Assembly (NCBI GenBank): GCA_017466865.1
Contig: JAFTTI010000017.1
Span: 1 to 64,000, forward strand
Length of the DNA: 64,000 bases
DNA from: Oscillospiraceae bacterium
GTDB lineage: Bacteria; Bacillota; Clostridia; Oscillospirales; Ruminococcaceae
Direction: 5' to 3'
Shown piece after piece: positions 34,147-42,475 of the stretch (position 1 is its first letter; the number at the start of each line of letters is the position of its first letter). The notes under the pieces were generated by a model. The model was not told where the DNA came from, made no database searches, and was given only the letters and a program-made list of their open reading frames with translations. The position numbers were made by a program, and so were the translations under genes.

Positions 34147-35337
34147 ATGAAAACTTATATGTACACCGCTAAGGATGCGCAGGGTAATCAGATAAAGGGC
34201 AGTACAAACTGTGAAGATTACAATGGCTTTCTTGAGCGTATGCAGGAAAGAGGCTTGTTTGTAATAAACTACAAGGAAGTCGACAGTTCAGAAGCGAAGA
34301 CAATCAAAAAGTTCAACACAGCAGAACTCGCATTTGCTTGTCGTCAGCTTAGTGCGATGATGTCAGCAGGTCTTTCTCTCGTTAAGGCACTCGACATCGT
34401 TTATCACGAACAGGAAAAAGCAGACGCAAAGCAGGTTTGGCTTGAAGTTTACGAAGAAGTTCAGAAAGGTCAGTCATTCTCAGATGCTTTAAGAATGCAG
34501 AGAGGTTCATTCCCCTCATTCCTTATCTCAATGGTAAGTGCCGGTGAATCATCAGGTTCACTCGATACAGTTATGCAGCGAATGTCAGACCATTACGCAA
34601 AAGAAAACAGAATGAACAACAAGATCAAGGGATCGCTTACATATCCTATCATCCTTCTTGTTCTCGTTCTTGTAATCGGTGTAGTTCTCGTAGTATTCGT
34701 ACTCCCGATGTTCGTTGAAATGTTCGGTGACTCAGAACTCCCGAAACTCACACAGATACTTATTAATATAGTAAACGGAACGAAAAAGTACTGGTATTTC
34801 GTCTTGATAGGCATTATAGCCATTGTCGCTGCGGTTAAATACGCATTCACACAGCCCGCTGTTCAGGAAGGCTGGGATAAGTTCATTATCAAGTGCCCCG
34901 CAGTAGGAAAGCTCGTTGTTCAGATCTACACAGGTCGTTTCGCAAGAACACTTTCATCACTCTACTCAAGTGGTATTCCTATGGTAGAATGTCTTGAAAG
35001 ATCATCAGCAATTCTCAATAACTCATACATCGATAAACTTTTCGCAACTCTTATCGAAGAAGTTAAGCAGGGTGAACCCCTCTCACTTTCACTCCAGAGA
35101 ACACAGATCTTTGAATCAATGTTCTGTTCGATGGTATTTGTCGGTGAAGAATCAGGTTCTCTTGATGACATCCTCGCTAAAACAGCCGACTACTATGAAG
35201 ACGAAGCAGATACAGCTCTTCAGAAACTCGCAACATTCATCGAACCTGTTATCATCATCTTCATGGGTCTTATGGTAGGTTTCGTTATGGCGGCTATTCT
35301 TCCCGCGATGTATTCATCATACGAAAACATTGCATAA
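34147..35337 (+). CDS. pilC: Type IV pilus inner membrane platform protein PilC
   Basis: A 396-residue GspF/PilC protein. There are two cytoplasmic GspF domains (about 60-185 and 265-390), with FACRQLSAMMSAGLSLVKALD and FARTLSSLYSSGIPMVECL. Three membrane helices near 160-190, 215-235 and 365-390 complete the fold. It anchors PilM-N-O and couples the PilB and PilT motors to pilin insertion. GGAGGTG lies 11 bases upstream. A small hairpin with TTTT (35339-35357) follows it and may lower read-through. Confidence 0.93.
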   Translation: MKTYMYTAKDAQGNQIKGSTNCEDYNGFLERMQERGLFVINYKEVDSSEAKTIKKFNTAELAFACRQLSAMMSAGLSLVKALDIVYHEQEKADAKQVWLEVYEEVQKGQSFSDALRMQRGSFPSFLISMVSAGESSGSLDTVMQRMSDHYAKENRMNNKIKGSLTYPIILLVLVLVIGVVLVVFVLPMFVEMFGDSELPKLTQILINIVNGTKKYWYFVLIGIIAIVAAVKYAFTQPAVQEGWDKFIIKCPAVGKLVVQIYTGRFARTLSSLYSSGIPMVECLERSSAILNNSYIDKLFATLIEEVKQGEPLSLSLQRTQIFESMFCSMVFVGEESGSLDDILAKTADYYEDEADTALQKLATFIEPVIIIFMGLMVGFVMAAILPAMYSSYENIA

Positions 35338-35413
35338 GCGAAATAAGATTTCGTTTTCCCGCATATCATGCGTTAAATAATCAAAAATCTAAATTTTTCA
35401 GAGGTGGTAAAAA

Positions 35414-37087
35414 GTGCTTTCATTCGATATTACGGATAGAAATATCAGGGTAATCAAAGGTACAGAGTCAGGTGGCGGAAAGATCAAGATCCAGTCCTCA
35501 ACTGACATCAAAATTGAAGAAGGTCTTATTTCAAACGGTTATATCAAGGATATAGCCCAGATGGCAACAATCATCAACTCAGGCCTTAAGCAGAGAAACA
35601 TCAAGGATAAGGACGCTGTTATCAGTATTTCATCAAACCTTATCGTGTTCAGAGAACTCTATATCCCCAAGGATAAGGCAACAAAGCTCAAAACTGCAGT
35701 TCAGCTCGAAATGCAGAGAAATGTAACAGTTAACGACGAACAGTCTATCGCTTATACAGTTATCGGCGACGTTGAAAAAGACGGCAAGACAATGACAAAG
35801 GTTCTCGCAAACGCAGTTCCCAAGAACGTTGTTGAATGTTACAGAAGAGTATTCTCAATGCTCAACATTCAGCTCAAATCAGTTTCAGTTTCATGTAACT
35901 GTATTTCAAGAGTTCTTCTTTCTGACGGAAATGTATCATCAAAGATGCCTCTTTTCCTCGTTCAGATCGACCCCAACTTCATCAACATCAACGTTTTTGA
36001 ACATGGTCAGCTTTCATTCTCTCGTTTCGCATCAATTTCTCCTGATGACTATGATGACAAGAGCGACTATGTATTCCAGGCTGTAACTGAAAACCTCTAC
36101 AGAATGTTCCAGTTCCAGCGTTCAAGAAGTGGCGAAAACGTTTCTGACGTTGTTTTCTATGGTGACACATCAGAATTCATCAGACTCACAAATTCACTCG
36201 AACAGATGGATGTTAAGGCTTCACTCCTTAAAGTTCCTCCTATGCTCAGTGGTTATGAAAACCTTGAATTCTCACTTTACGCAAACGCAATCGGTGCTAT
36301 GTATCATCGTCCTAAGGAAGATGAAACTTCTAACCTTCTTACAACTGACGCTACAATGGGTCAGGCAGCAGACGGCGGCACAAAATCAGCAAAGGCTCAG
36401 AAGAAGGACGTTACAGCAGGTCAGGTTCTCGGAACACTCTTCGGTGGTCTTTTCGCAGGTGCGGTTGTAATCGGTATTGCATGGGCAATCATCAGCCCTG
36501 TAATGACAGGTATGAAGCAGAAGGAAATCAAGAGAATTGACGCTTGGATCGAATCTGTTCAGCCAGAACTTGCTGAAATTGACAAGAGAATAGCAATGGT
36601 TGAAAAACTTAATACATTCAAGGGCAAGATTGATGTTGCAAAGACAGGTGTTCAGTCTTATCCTATATTCAATACAGAAGCATTTGTAAAGATTCTTGAA
36701 TGTTCAGATGGCGTTACACTTAATAAATTCTCATTCTCAGAAGATGGAATTATCAATCTTGAATACACAGCAGAGTCGCTTTCTATGCCCTCAATCGTAG
36801 CAGGTAGATTTGTTGAACAGGATTTCTTCGACAATGTTACATACGAAGGTTTCTCAAGCGGTGAAGAAGATGAAGATGATGATGGCGAAACAGGAATGTT
36901 AATCAACGATGAAACAGAAGACACAGAAGAAACTCCTCTCGTTGTTGTTGACCCTGTAACAGGCGAAGAAACAATAATCGAAGCAGTTGAAAGCGTAGCA
37001 CCTCTTAAATTTACAATTCAGCTCCAGGTAAGAGGAAAACTTCAGAATGAAGCAATAAAGAACGGTTCGGAAGGCGGTGAGAACTAA
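35414..37087 (+). CDS. pilM: PilM-PilN fusion, type IV pilus assembly protein
   Basis: A 557-residue protein whose first 300 residues are PilM-like, actin/FtsA fold (LSFDITDRNIRVIKG, LKTAVQLEMQRNV, SRFASISPD). In most bacteria PilM ends there and binds the short cytoplasmic tail of separate PilN. Here a linker and a membrane helix (about 340-362, GGLFAGAVVIGIAWAIISPV) lead into a 195-residue external region. That region has a short coiled coil and a PilN-like ferredoxin fold, plus an acidic insert (GEEDEDDDGETG). No separate pilN exists between pilC and pilO. GTG start after GAGGTGG. The stop shares TAATG with pilO. Confidence 0.8.
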   Translation: MLSFDITDRNIRVIKGTESGGGKIKIQSSTDIKIEEGLISNGYIKDIAQMATIINSGLKQRNIKDKDAVISISSNLIVFRELYIPKDKATKLKTAVQLEMQRNVTVNDEQSIAYTVIGDVEKDGKTMTKVLANAVPKNVVECYRRVFSMLNIQLKSVSVSCNCISRVLLSDGNVSSKMPLFLVQIDPNFININVFEHGQLSFSRFASISPDDYDDKSDYVFQAVTENLYRMFQFQRSRSGENVSDVVFYGDTSEFIRLTNSLEQMDVKASLLKVPPMLSGYENLEFSLYANAIGAMYHRPKEDETSNLLTTDATMGQAADGGTKSAKAQKKDVTAGQVLGTLFGGLFAGAVVIGIAWAIISPVMTGMKQKEIKRIDAWIESVQPELAEIDKRIAMVEKLNTFKGKIDVAKTGVQSYPIFNTEAFVKILECSDGVTLNKFSFSEDGIINLEYTAESLSMPSIVAGRFVEQDFFDNVTYEGFSSGEEDEDDDGETGMLINDETEDTEETPLVVVDPVTGEETIIEAVESVAPLKFTIQLQVRGKLQNEAIKNGSEGGEN

Positions 37088-37797
37088 TGAAAATGTCATA
37101 CAGAGATAAGTGCATACTCGTAGCACTCGTATTCATAATTACAGTTCTCGTCGGAGGACTTACAATCATCAAGTCATCAGTTCAGAAACTTCAGACTACA
37201 ACAGTTACACATAAGCAGAAGAAGCAGGAAGAAGCTGATGTAAAGGCAAAGCTTGCTACAAAGGGCGACCTTGAACAGCAGATAGACGATACATATAAGG
37301 AACTCAAGAAGGAAAGCGAATATTTCCTTCCCGAAATGAAAACATACCAGATCGACCAGTATGTTTCTGCATTCTTCACAAATCTCGTTGACGGAGAAGG
37401 AATAGATGCAGAAGATAACAGCATAGAGATAAAGAGTTTAACAATCGAAGAAGCATCAGCAGAAGATATTGAATATTATGTTTACGAACTCTTCAATGTT
37501 GAATATGAACTTGGTACAGCTTCAGATCTTAACGAAGCAAGACTTCATGCTATGAAGGGTAACACAGAATATGCAGTATCATCTTCAGAACCCGAACAGC
37601 TCGTTGTTTCTGTTGTTTCAGTAGGTGTTTATGGAGACAGTTTTGATAAATACCTCAAGGTATGTGATAAGATTGAAGATGACGGAAAATCAATCGTTCT
37701 CAGATCACTCGCTAAGGAAAGTAATGGCAAAGATGCTGAAGACACATTCACAATCTATGTTTACCAGCTCTCTGACATCCAGAAGCCTAAATATTAA
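37087..37797 (+). CDS. pilO: PilO-like type IV pilus assembly protein
   Basis: A 236-residue bitopic protein. It has a short cytoplasmic end, one helix (CILVALVFIITVLVGGLTII), a coiled coil (about 30-80, KQKKQEEADVKAKLATKGDL) and an alpha/beta C-terminal domain. Size, topology and place after the PilM-PilN fusion indicate PilO. Sequence conservation in this family is low, so the call rests mainly on context. The start overlaps the upstream stop. Confidence 0.75.
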   Translation: MKMSYRDKCILVALVFIITVLVGGLTIIKSSVQKLQTTTVTHKQKKQEEADVKAKLATKGDLEQQIDDTYKELKKESEYFLPEMKTYQIDQYVSAFFTNLVDGEGIDAEDNSIEIKSLTIEEASAEDIEYYVYELFNVEYELGTASDLNEARLHAMKGNTEYAVSSSEPEQLVVSVVSVGVYGDSFDKYLKVCDKIEDDGKSIVLRSLAKESNGKDAEDTFTIYVYQLSDIQKPKY

Positions 37798-37805
37798 TAG
37801 CAAAC

Positions 37806-37843
37806 GACCTTACCCCGCCGAAGAAAATTCGGTCGGGGCGGTC
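37806..37843 (+). terminator. GC-rich hairpin between pilO and the PilX-like gene
   Basis: ACCTTACCCCGCCGAA pairs with TTCGGTCGGGGCGGT around a short AAAA loop. There is no U-tract, so it may be a partial terminator or an mRNA-stabilising element rather than a full stop. Confidence 0.45.
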
Positions 37844-37897
37844 TTGCCTAATAAAAAACAACACACAAATCAAGTTCTATGAAAGGAGTAAACCACA

Positions 37898-40087
37898 ATG
37901 GTTAAGCGCAAAAAAGCTTTAAAAGGCACAAAGGGTTCGGCATTGTTCATGGTAATCTGTGTTATGGCCATCCTTATGGTAGTTGCAATTACCTCTATGG
38001 CCATGGTAAGCCTTGCTTACACAAGATCACTCCAGAACTATACAGCAAGCCAGAGCTATATTACTGCGGTAAATACTCTTGATATGATTACAGAAACCAC
38101 TCACTACATGGGAACAGGAAGTAGTACATCTGACTACGGTCAGGACGAAGCTGCTGTTGTAAAAATATCAGAACCTCTCCGTGAAGTTCTTTGGGAATGT
38201 ATGGGCGATTCAGTAAAGGGTGGCCAGGTTAAATACGGAACAGTTAACATTACTGAAGGTCCTCTCAAATCAAATGCTGAAACAGATGCTATTCAGTTCG
38301 TTCCTCTCGATGGTGACCCCGATGATAACGGAGGCAATAATATTTGTTACGAAGTTCTCCCCGCACCTGCAAATGCAGCAGACGGAAAGGCTTCAGTTGA
38401 TCCCGGTAATGCATCAGCTCCTGAATGTGGATATGGTGAATCTGCATATTATAACGGAAGATACTATACACACGCTAAGGTAAAGATTACTGTAAAAGTT
38501 CAGTCAGGTTCAGGCGATACAGCTCAGATAAGAACTGTTTCAAAGGTAATCGACCCCATGATCTCATGGGAAGAAACATCAACACCTACACCTCCTCCTA
38601 CACCTCCCAAGACAGGCGGCGGATTATTTGACCAGGCCGTTAAGGCACTCGGAAAATACACATCTGCACCCGGTGTAAGAGTTATCGGTGGTATCAGTAC
38701 AAAGGAAAAGACTGATGTAAGTTTTGAAGGTCTTGATGAAATCACAAAGTCAATGTATATAAACGGTAACATGGCAACGGTAAACTCAGGTTGGAGTGGT
38801 GAAATCAAGATAGGCGCCGACAAGCAGATTGCTGTTAACGGAACACTTAAGGTTGACAACGTAATGAAATTCGTATCAACTTTTGACCCTAACGCAGGTT
38901 CAGGTTCAAAGCCATTTATCTATTGCGAAAACATCCAGTGGGGCAACAGCCCTATTCCTTCAGGACATATAGACATCATCACAAAAACAGGTGGTTTATA
39001 TGGACGAGATGATAACGAAATCGCCGGTAATGTTGTCAGCGGCGGCGACCTTTCTCTCGTAGGAAATAATCTTAAAATCAGCGGAAAGATTTTCGTTGAC
39101 GGGGATGTTGAAATTAAAAACAGCCTTGTAAACTCAGGCGGAACAATTTATTACACAGGTAACATCACAGGAAACTTAAATGGTGTAAATGCCGTTAAGA
39201 TTAACGCTGCTGATTATAATTTCGACGTTACAAACCCTAAAATAAATCCTGAAAATGGACAGATGATTATCCACGCTCCCGATAACAGTCGTGAATATAA
39301 TGTAATGACAGAAGAATCAGTATTCTCAAGCTGTTATGATGATAGCGGCGATATTATCCCTTCATACGACTACAGCAAAAACAACGAATTGGATCCCACA
39401 ACAGGAACAATAGTTGTTAAGGACGAAGAAGGAAATATTATCCCTGAAGAAGATATTATCCGTATCAATGCTTCTTCAACAGGAAGAATTGATGTTCCTG
39501 TAGGAAAAACAATTGTTTTCGAAACAACTCCCGGTGCAACAACATATATCAGCGACCTTGAAATCGTTGTTGAAAGCGGCGAAGGAATTGTAAATATCGT
39601 TCAGGCTCCCGGCGATATCGACCTCAAGGGTGTTAAGATATGGTCTGAAACAGTTAAGGATGCCGTTGAAAGCGGCGCTGACCTTGATGTTGATGTTATC
39701 GCTAAGGACCCCGAATATTCAAAGATCTTCTGGGATGTTCCCGAAGGCTCTAATGTAAATCTTAATAGTATGGATCCCGGAAACCTTCTTAACGCTTATA
39801 TCTATGGTCCTGAAGCAAACTTTGCTGCAAGCACACAGAACTGTGGTGTCAATGTAAAATACGGTGGAAGCACAGATAGGGTATGGCTTTTAGGATCTGT
39901 TATCGCAAACGATATCGATATGGGTAACGGACTCGGTATCATCTTTATCGACCCTTACGCAAACGGCGAAATCGGCGGTGGCGGAGAAACTCCTGAAACT
40001 CCTCCTACTCCTCCCGTTACACCTTCAACAAAGAAGAATTTCCAGCAGGATGTAAACAACGGAAACTTCTACTATACAAACAGATAA
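37898..40087 (+). CDS. Large PilX-like pilus-associated surface protein
   Basis: A 729-residue protein. Its basic start and GSALFMVICVMAILMVVAITSMAMV segment (about 14-38) resemble PilX-type minor pilins, which initiate pilus assembly. It lacks Glu5 and the GFTL(I/V)E cleavage box, so peptidase processing is uncertain. A pro-rich hinge (TPTPPPTPPKTGGG, about 230-243) leads to a long Gly/Asn/Val-rich region (about 250-690). Short repeated turns such as GNVVSGGDLSLVGNNLKISG suggest a beta-helix, as in polymer-forming cytoskeletal or adhesin folds. A second pro-rich segment (ETPETPPTPPVTP) lies near the end. It may be a pilus-tip adhesin. ATG after AAAGGAG. Confidence 0.7.
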   Translation: MVKRKKALKGTKGSALFMVICVMAILMVVAITSMAMVSLAYTRSLQNYTASQSYITAVNTLDMITETTHYMGTGSSTSDYGQDEAAVVKISEPLREVLWECMGDSVKGGQVKYGTVNITEGPLKSNAETDAIQFVPLDGDPDDNGGNNICYEVLPAPANAADGKASVDPGNASAPECGYGESAYYNGRYYTHAKVKITVKVQSGSGDTAQIRTVSKVIDPMISWEETSTPTPPPTPPKTGGGLFDQAVKALGKYTSAPGVRVIGGISTKEKTDVSFEGLDEITKSMYINGNMATVNSGWSGEIKIGADKQIAVNGTLKVDNVMKFVSTFDPNAGSGSKPFIYCENIQWGNSPIPSGHIDIITKTGGLYGRDDNEIAGNVVSGGDLSLVGNNLKISGKIFVDGDVEIKNSLVNSGGTIYYTGNITGNLNGVNAVKINAADYNFDVTNPKINPENGQMIIHAPDNSREYNVMTEESVFSSCYDDSGDIIPSYDYSKNNELDPTTGTIVVKDEEGNIIPEEDIIRINASSTGRIDVPVGKTIVFETTPGATTYISDLEIVVESGEGIVNIVQAPGDIDLKGVKIWSETVKDAVESGADLDVDVIAKDPEYSKIFWDVPEGSNVNLNSMDPGNLLNAYIYGPEANFAASTQNCGVNVKYGGSTDRVWLLGSVIANDIDMGNGLGIIFIDPYANGEIGGGGETPETPPTPPVTPSTKKNFQQDVNNGNFYYTNR

Positions 40088-40102
40088 GGGGGGTAAAGCG
40101 TT

Positions 40103-40471
40103 ATGATTAAAAATAAAAAACTCAAGGGCTTTACACTCGTTGAAATCATAGTTGCTCTTGCGGTATTCGCAATTATGTCGCTTGTTGTAGCACTTATCAT
40201 TCAGATGTCGGCTACTATAATGAAAGACAGCCAGTATACAACAAAGAAGGCTGATACACATACCATTATAGCAAACTCAAAAGCGTTTACTACTGAAGAC
40301 GATGATACCGTTATCACAAAGGTTTCTATCAATGGTGCTTCTCTTGATACACTTAAAACTGTTGAAATTGAAGGCAATGACAATAGAGATGCAGAATATG
40401 ATGACAACAGCTTCTATGAAAACGCTCCCAATATAAAAGTTTTTGCCGGCAGCGGAACAAAAACATATTAA
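40103..40471 (+). CDS. Type IV minor prepilin
   Basis: A 122-residue class III-like prepilin with a short basic leader and cleavage box KGFTLVEIIVALAVF, conserved Glu5 and a hydrophobic helix of about 22 residues. The small acidic globular head has no Cys pair. It resembles PilV/GspI-type minor pilins in size and place. GGGGGG lies eight bases before the ATG and 15 bases after the preceding gene. Confidence 0.88.
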   Translation: MIKNKKLKGFTLVEIIVALAVFAIMSLVVALIIQMSATIMKDSQYTTKKADTHTIIANSKAFTTEDDDTVITKVSINGASLDTLKTVEIEGNDNRDAEYDDNSFYENAPNIKVFAGSGTKTY

Positions 40472-40490
40472 TTAAGCGAGGTGGTATTTC

Positions 40491-41429
40491 ATGAATAATA
40501 AAAAACTCAAAGGTTTTACCCTCGTTGAACTTATCTTAGTAATAGGCCTTATGTCTGTTCTTATGGTTATGGTAGGGCTTATTCTGAAACCTATCTCACA
40601 GGTTTTTGCAGACACAACAGCTTATACAGAAGACCGTTATGTTATAGATGGTATGTCACAGTATCTTGATGAAAACCTCAAGTATGCAGATAAGATTCTT
40701 CTTATATACGATAAGGATTATCTTCCTCTCAGCGAAGGCGGATCATACGAAATGGAAGCAATAGCTGAAAAAATGGATGTAAATTTCAAGACTATGACTT
40801 CTGCAGAACAGGCGGCTTATCTTAAGAGAATTCAGGGTATCGCTATAATTAACGATTGTTCTGCAAACGTTGGTAACGCTGGTCTCGGTCAGGTTTACGA
40901 TATTGACGATTTTACAGATAACAGTGGCATTCAGCAGATGGGTAGAATCTATAAATCAGCTTATGTTGACGGTTCAAGAAAAGAATGGCTCGTTGGCGGA
41001 GAAGCTTTCTACGGAAACAGCTCATATTTCATCAATATCGAAGGTGCTGACTCAGACTCAAACGGTCATATCGATTCAGGCGACCTCAGATATACAATCT
41101 ATTCTCTTGAACCCAGAGAATATAATAAAGCTGCTTATTCAACAAATCTTGCAAATGTTGCAAATTTCAGAGATAAGACAAGAGAAGATATCAAGTTGAT
41201 AACAAGCAATGATCTTGTAAAGAACTATTCTGAAAAGAGTATTCATTTCGTTAACAGTCCATTTAAGGATGACGGAAAGATCGGTGTTATCTCTCCGATA
41301 GACTCTAATCTCGGAACGAGCGATGCACAGGGCAATCTTACTACTGCTGCTGTAAACGCAGGTGTAAACGGATTCAATCCCGAAACAGACGGATATAACA
41401 TCTATATCTACTATACAGTTCCCGAATAA
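40491..41429 (+). CDS. Type IV minor prepilin, PilW/GspJ-like
   Basis: A 312-residue prepilin with KGFTLVELILVIGLMSVLM, Glu5 and a long head domain. The size and place fit PilW or GspJ, members of the tip complex that primes the pilus. It follows the smaller minor prepilin by 20 bases. The unit ends at the bidirectional terminator 41462-41493. Confidence 0.85.
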   Translation: MNNKKLKGFTLVELILVIGLMSVLMVMVGLILKPISQVFADTTAYTEDRYVIDGMSQYLDENLKYADKILLIYDKDYLPLSEGGSYEMEAIAEKMDVNFKTMTSAEQAAYLKRIQGIAIINDCSANVGNAGLGQVYDIDDFTDNSGIQQMGRIYKSAYVDGSRKEWLVGGEAFYGNSSYFINIEGADSDSNGHIDSGDLRYTIYSLEPREYNKAAYSTNLANVANFRDKTREDIKLITSNDLVKNYSEKSIHFVNSPFKDDGKIGVISPIDSNLGTSDAQGNLTTAAVNAGVNGFNPETDGYNIYIYYTVPE

Positions 41430-41461
41430 TCGGTAAGAACTTAAACTCTAAACAAAATAAC

Positions 41462-41493
41462 AAAGGCAGTCGGGTTGCTGCCCGACCGCCTTT
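41462..41493. terminator. Bidirectional terminator between minor pilin and pilD
   Basis: AAAGGCAGTCGGG/CCCGACCGCCTTT stem, one mismatch, loop TTGCTG, with A and T runs on both sides. Confidence 0.8.
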
Positions 41494-41518
41494 GTAAAAT
41501 TTTGTGTTTTTTAAAATC

Positions 41519-42334
41519 TTAGTTAGGTTTTAAAAGCATAAGATACCAGTTAAACATTTCTGTCCCGAACATCGCTCCGAAATAGAGTCCTACACAGAGC
41601 CAGGGGCCGAAAGCCATTTTGGAAATTTTAGTTGTAAACTTGATGATTATTCCTGCTATCGCAGCGGCGATAATTCCTATGAATGCAGCAGCGATAACCG
41701 CTTTGTATCCGAGGAATGCACCCGCACAAGCCATGAGAATAACATCTCCCATTCCGATTCCTTTTGTTATGAGTGCGATGATTAAAAAAGGAACGCTTAT
41801 AACGGCAATGCCTATAAGTCTTTCAATCAAAGTCGCTGAATCAGGGATAAAGAGAAACGCGGGAATAGCGAGAATACCAACCGCTAAAAGTTCAACGATC
41901 ATCATTTCCTGTGTGTCCCAGTCGGTAAAACCGATAACGACAAGAAGCGAAAAGTAAATCATATTTATAAAGAATCCCGCAGAGATACCGAATCTTATAA
42001 GTGCGGTTACGGCGATAATCCCCGTAAGACTTTCGACAAGAGCGTATCTGCCCGATATCTTTTCCTTGCAGCCGCGGCATTTTCCGCCGAGGATAACCCA
42101 ACTGAGTATCGGTATTAAGTCATACCACTTAATAGGTTCACCGCAAGTCATACAATGAGAACTTTTCTTTACAAGTGATTCACCTAAAGGTATTCTTATT
42201 ATACATACATTTAAAAAACTGCCTATACAGGCACCGAAAATAAATGTCATGATAATAATTATAACTGAAATTATCGGTGAATCGAATAAGTAATCAGGTC
42301 TTAAAATATAATACTGACCTTGAGAAAGAAGCAT
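41519..42334 (-). CDS. pilD: Prepilin peptidase / N-methyltransferase PilD
   Basis: A 271-residue polytopic aspartyl protease that removes prepilin leaders and methylates the new N-terminus. The cytoplasmic loop has both zinc pairs (CMTCGEPIKWYDLIP and CRGCKEKISGRYALVE). The catalytic Asp residues are in GFTDWDTQEMM and the GMGD motif (KGIGMGDVILM). It is on the opposite strand within the pil locus, between the minor pilins and pilB, a separate transcription unit. Confidence 0.94.
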   Translation of the reverse strand: MLLSQGQYYILRPDYLFDSPIISVIIIIMTFIFGACIGSFLNVCIIRIPLGESLVKKSSHCMTCGEPIKWYDLIPILSWVILGGKCRGCKEKISGRYALVESLTGIIAVTALIRFGISAGFFINMIYFSLLVVIGFTDWDTQEMMIVELLAVGILAIPAFLFIPDSATLIERLIGIAVISVPFLIIALITKGIGMGDVILMACAGAFLGYKAVIAAAFIGIIAAAIAGIIIKFTTKISKMAFGPWLCVGLYFGAMFGTEMFNWYLMLLKPN

Positions 42335-42475
42335 TTTGCAATCCCCCTAAAAATTTAATTTAAACTAATTCTACCACAAAATAATATGAATTTCAAGAAT
42401 ACCTTGCAAAAGTCCGAAATGCAAGGGGACTTTTGGAGGGTATCCTCAAAGAAATATCACGACGGAGGGCTATTT

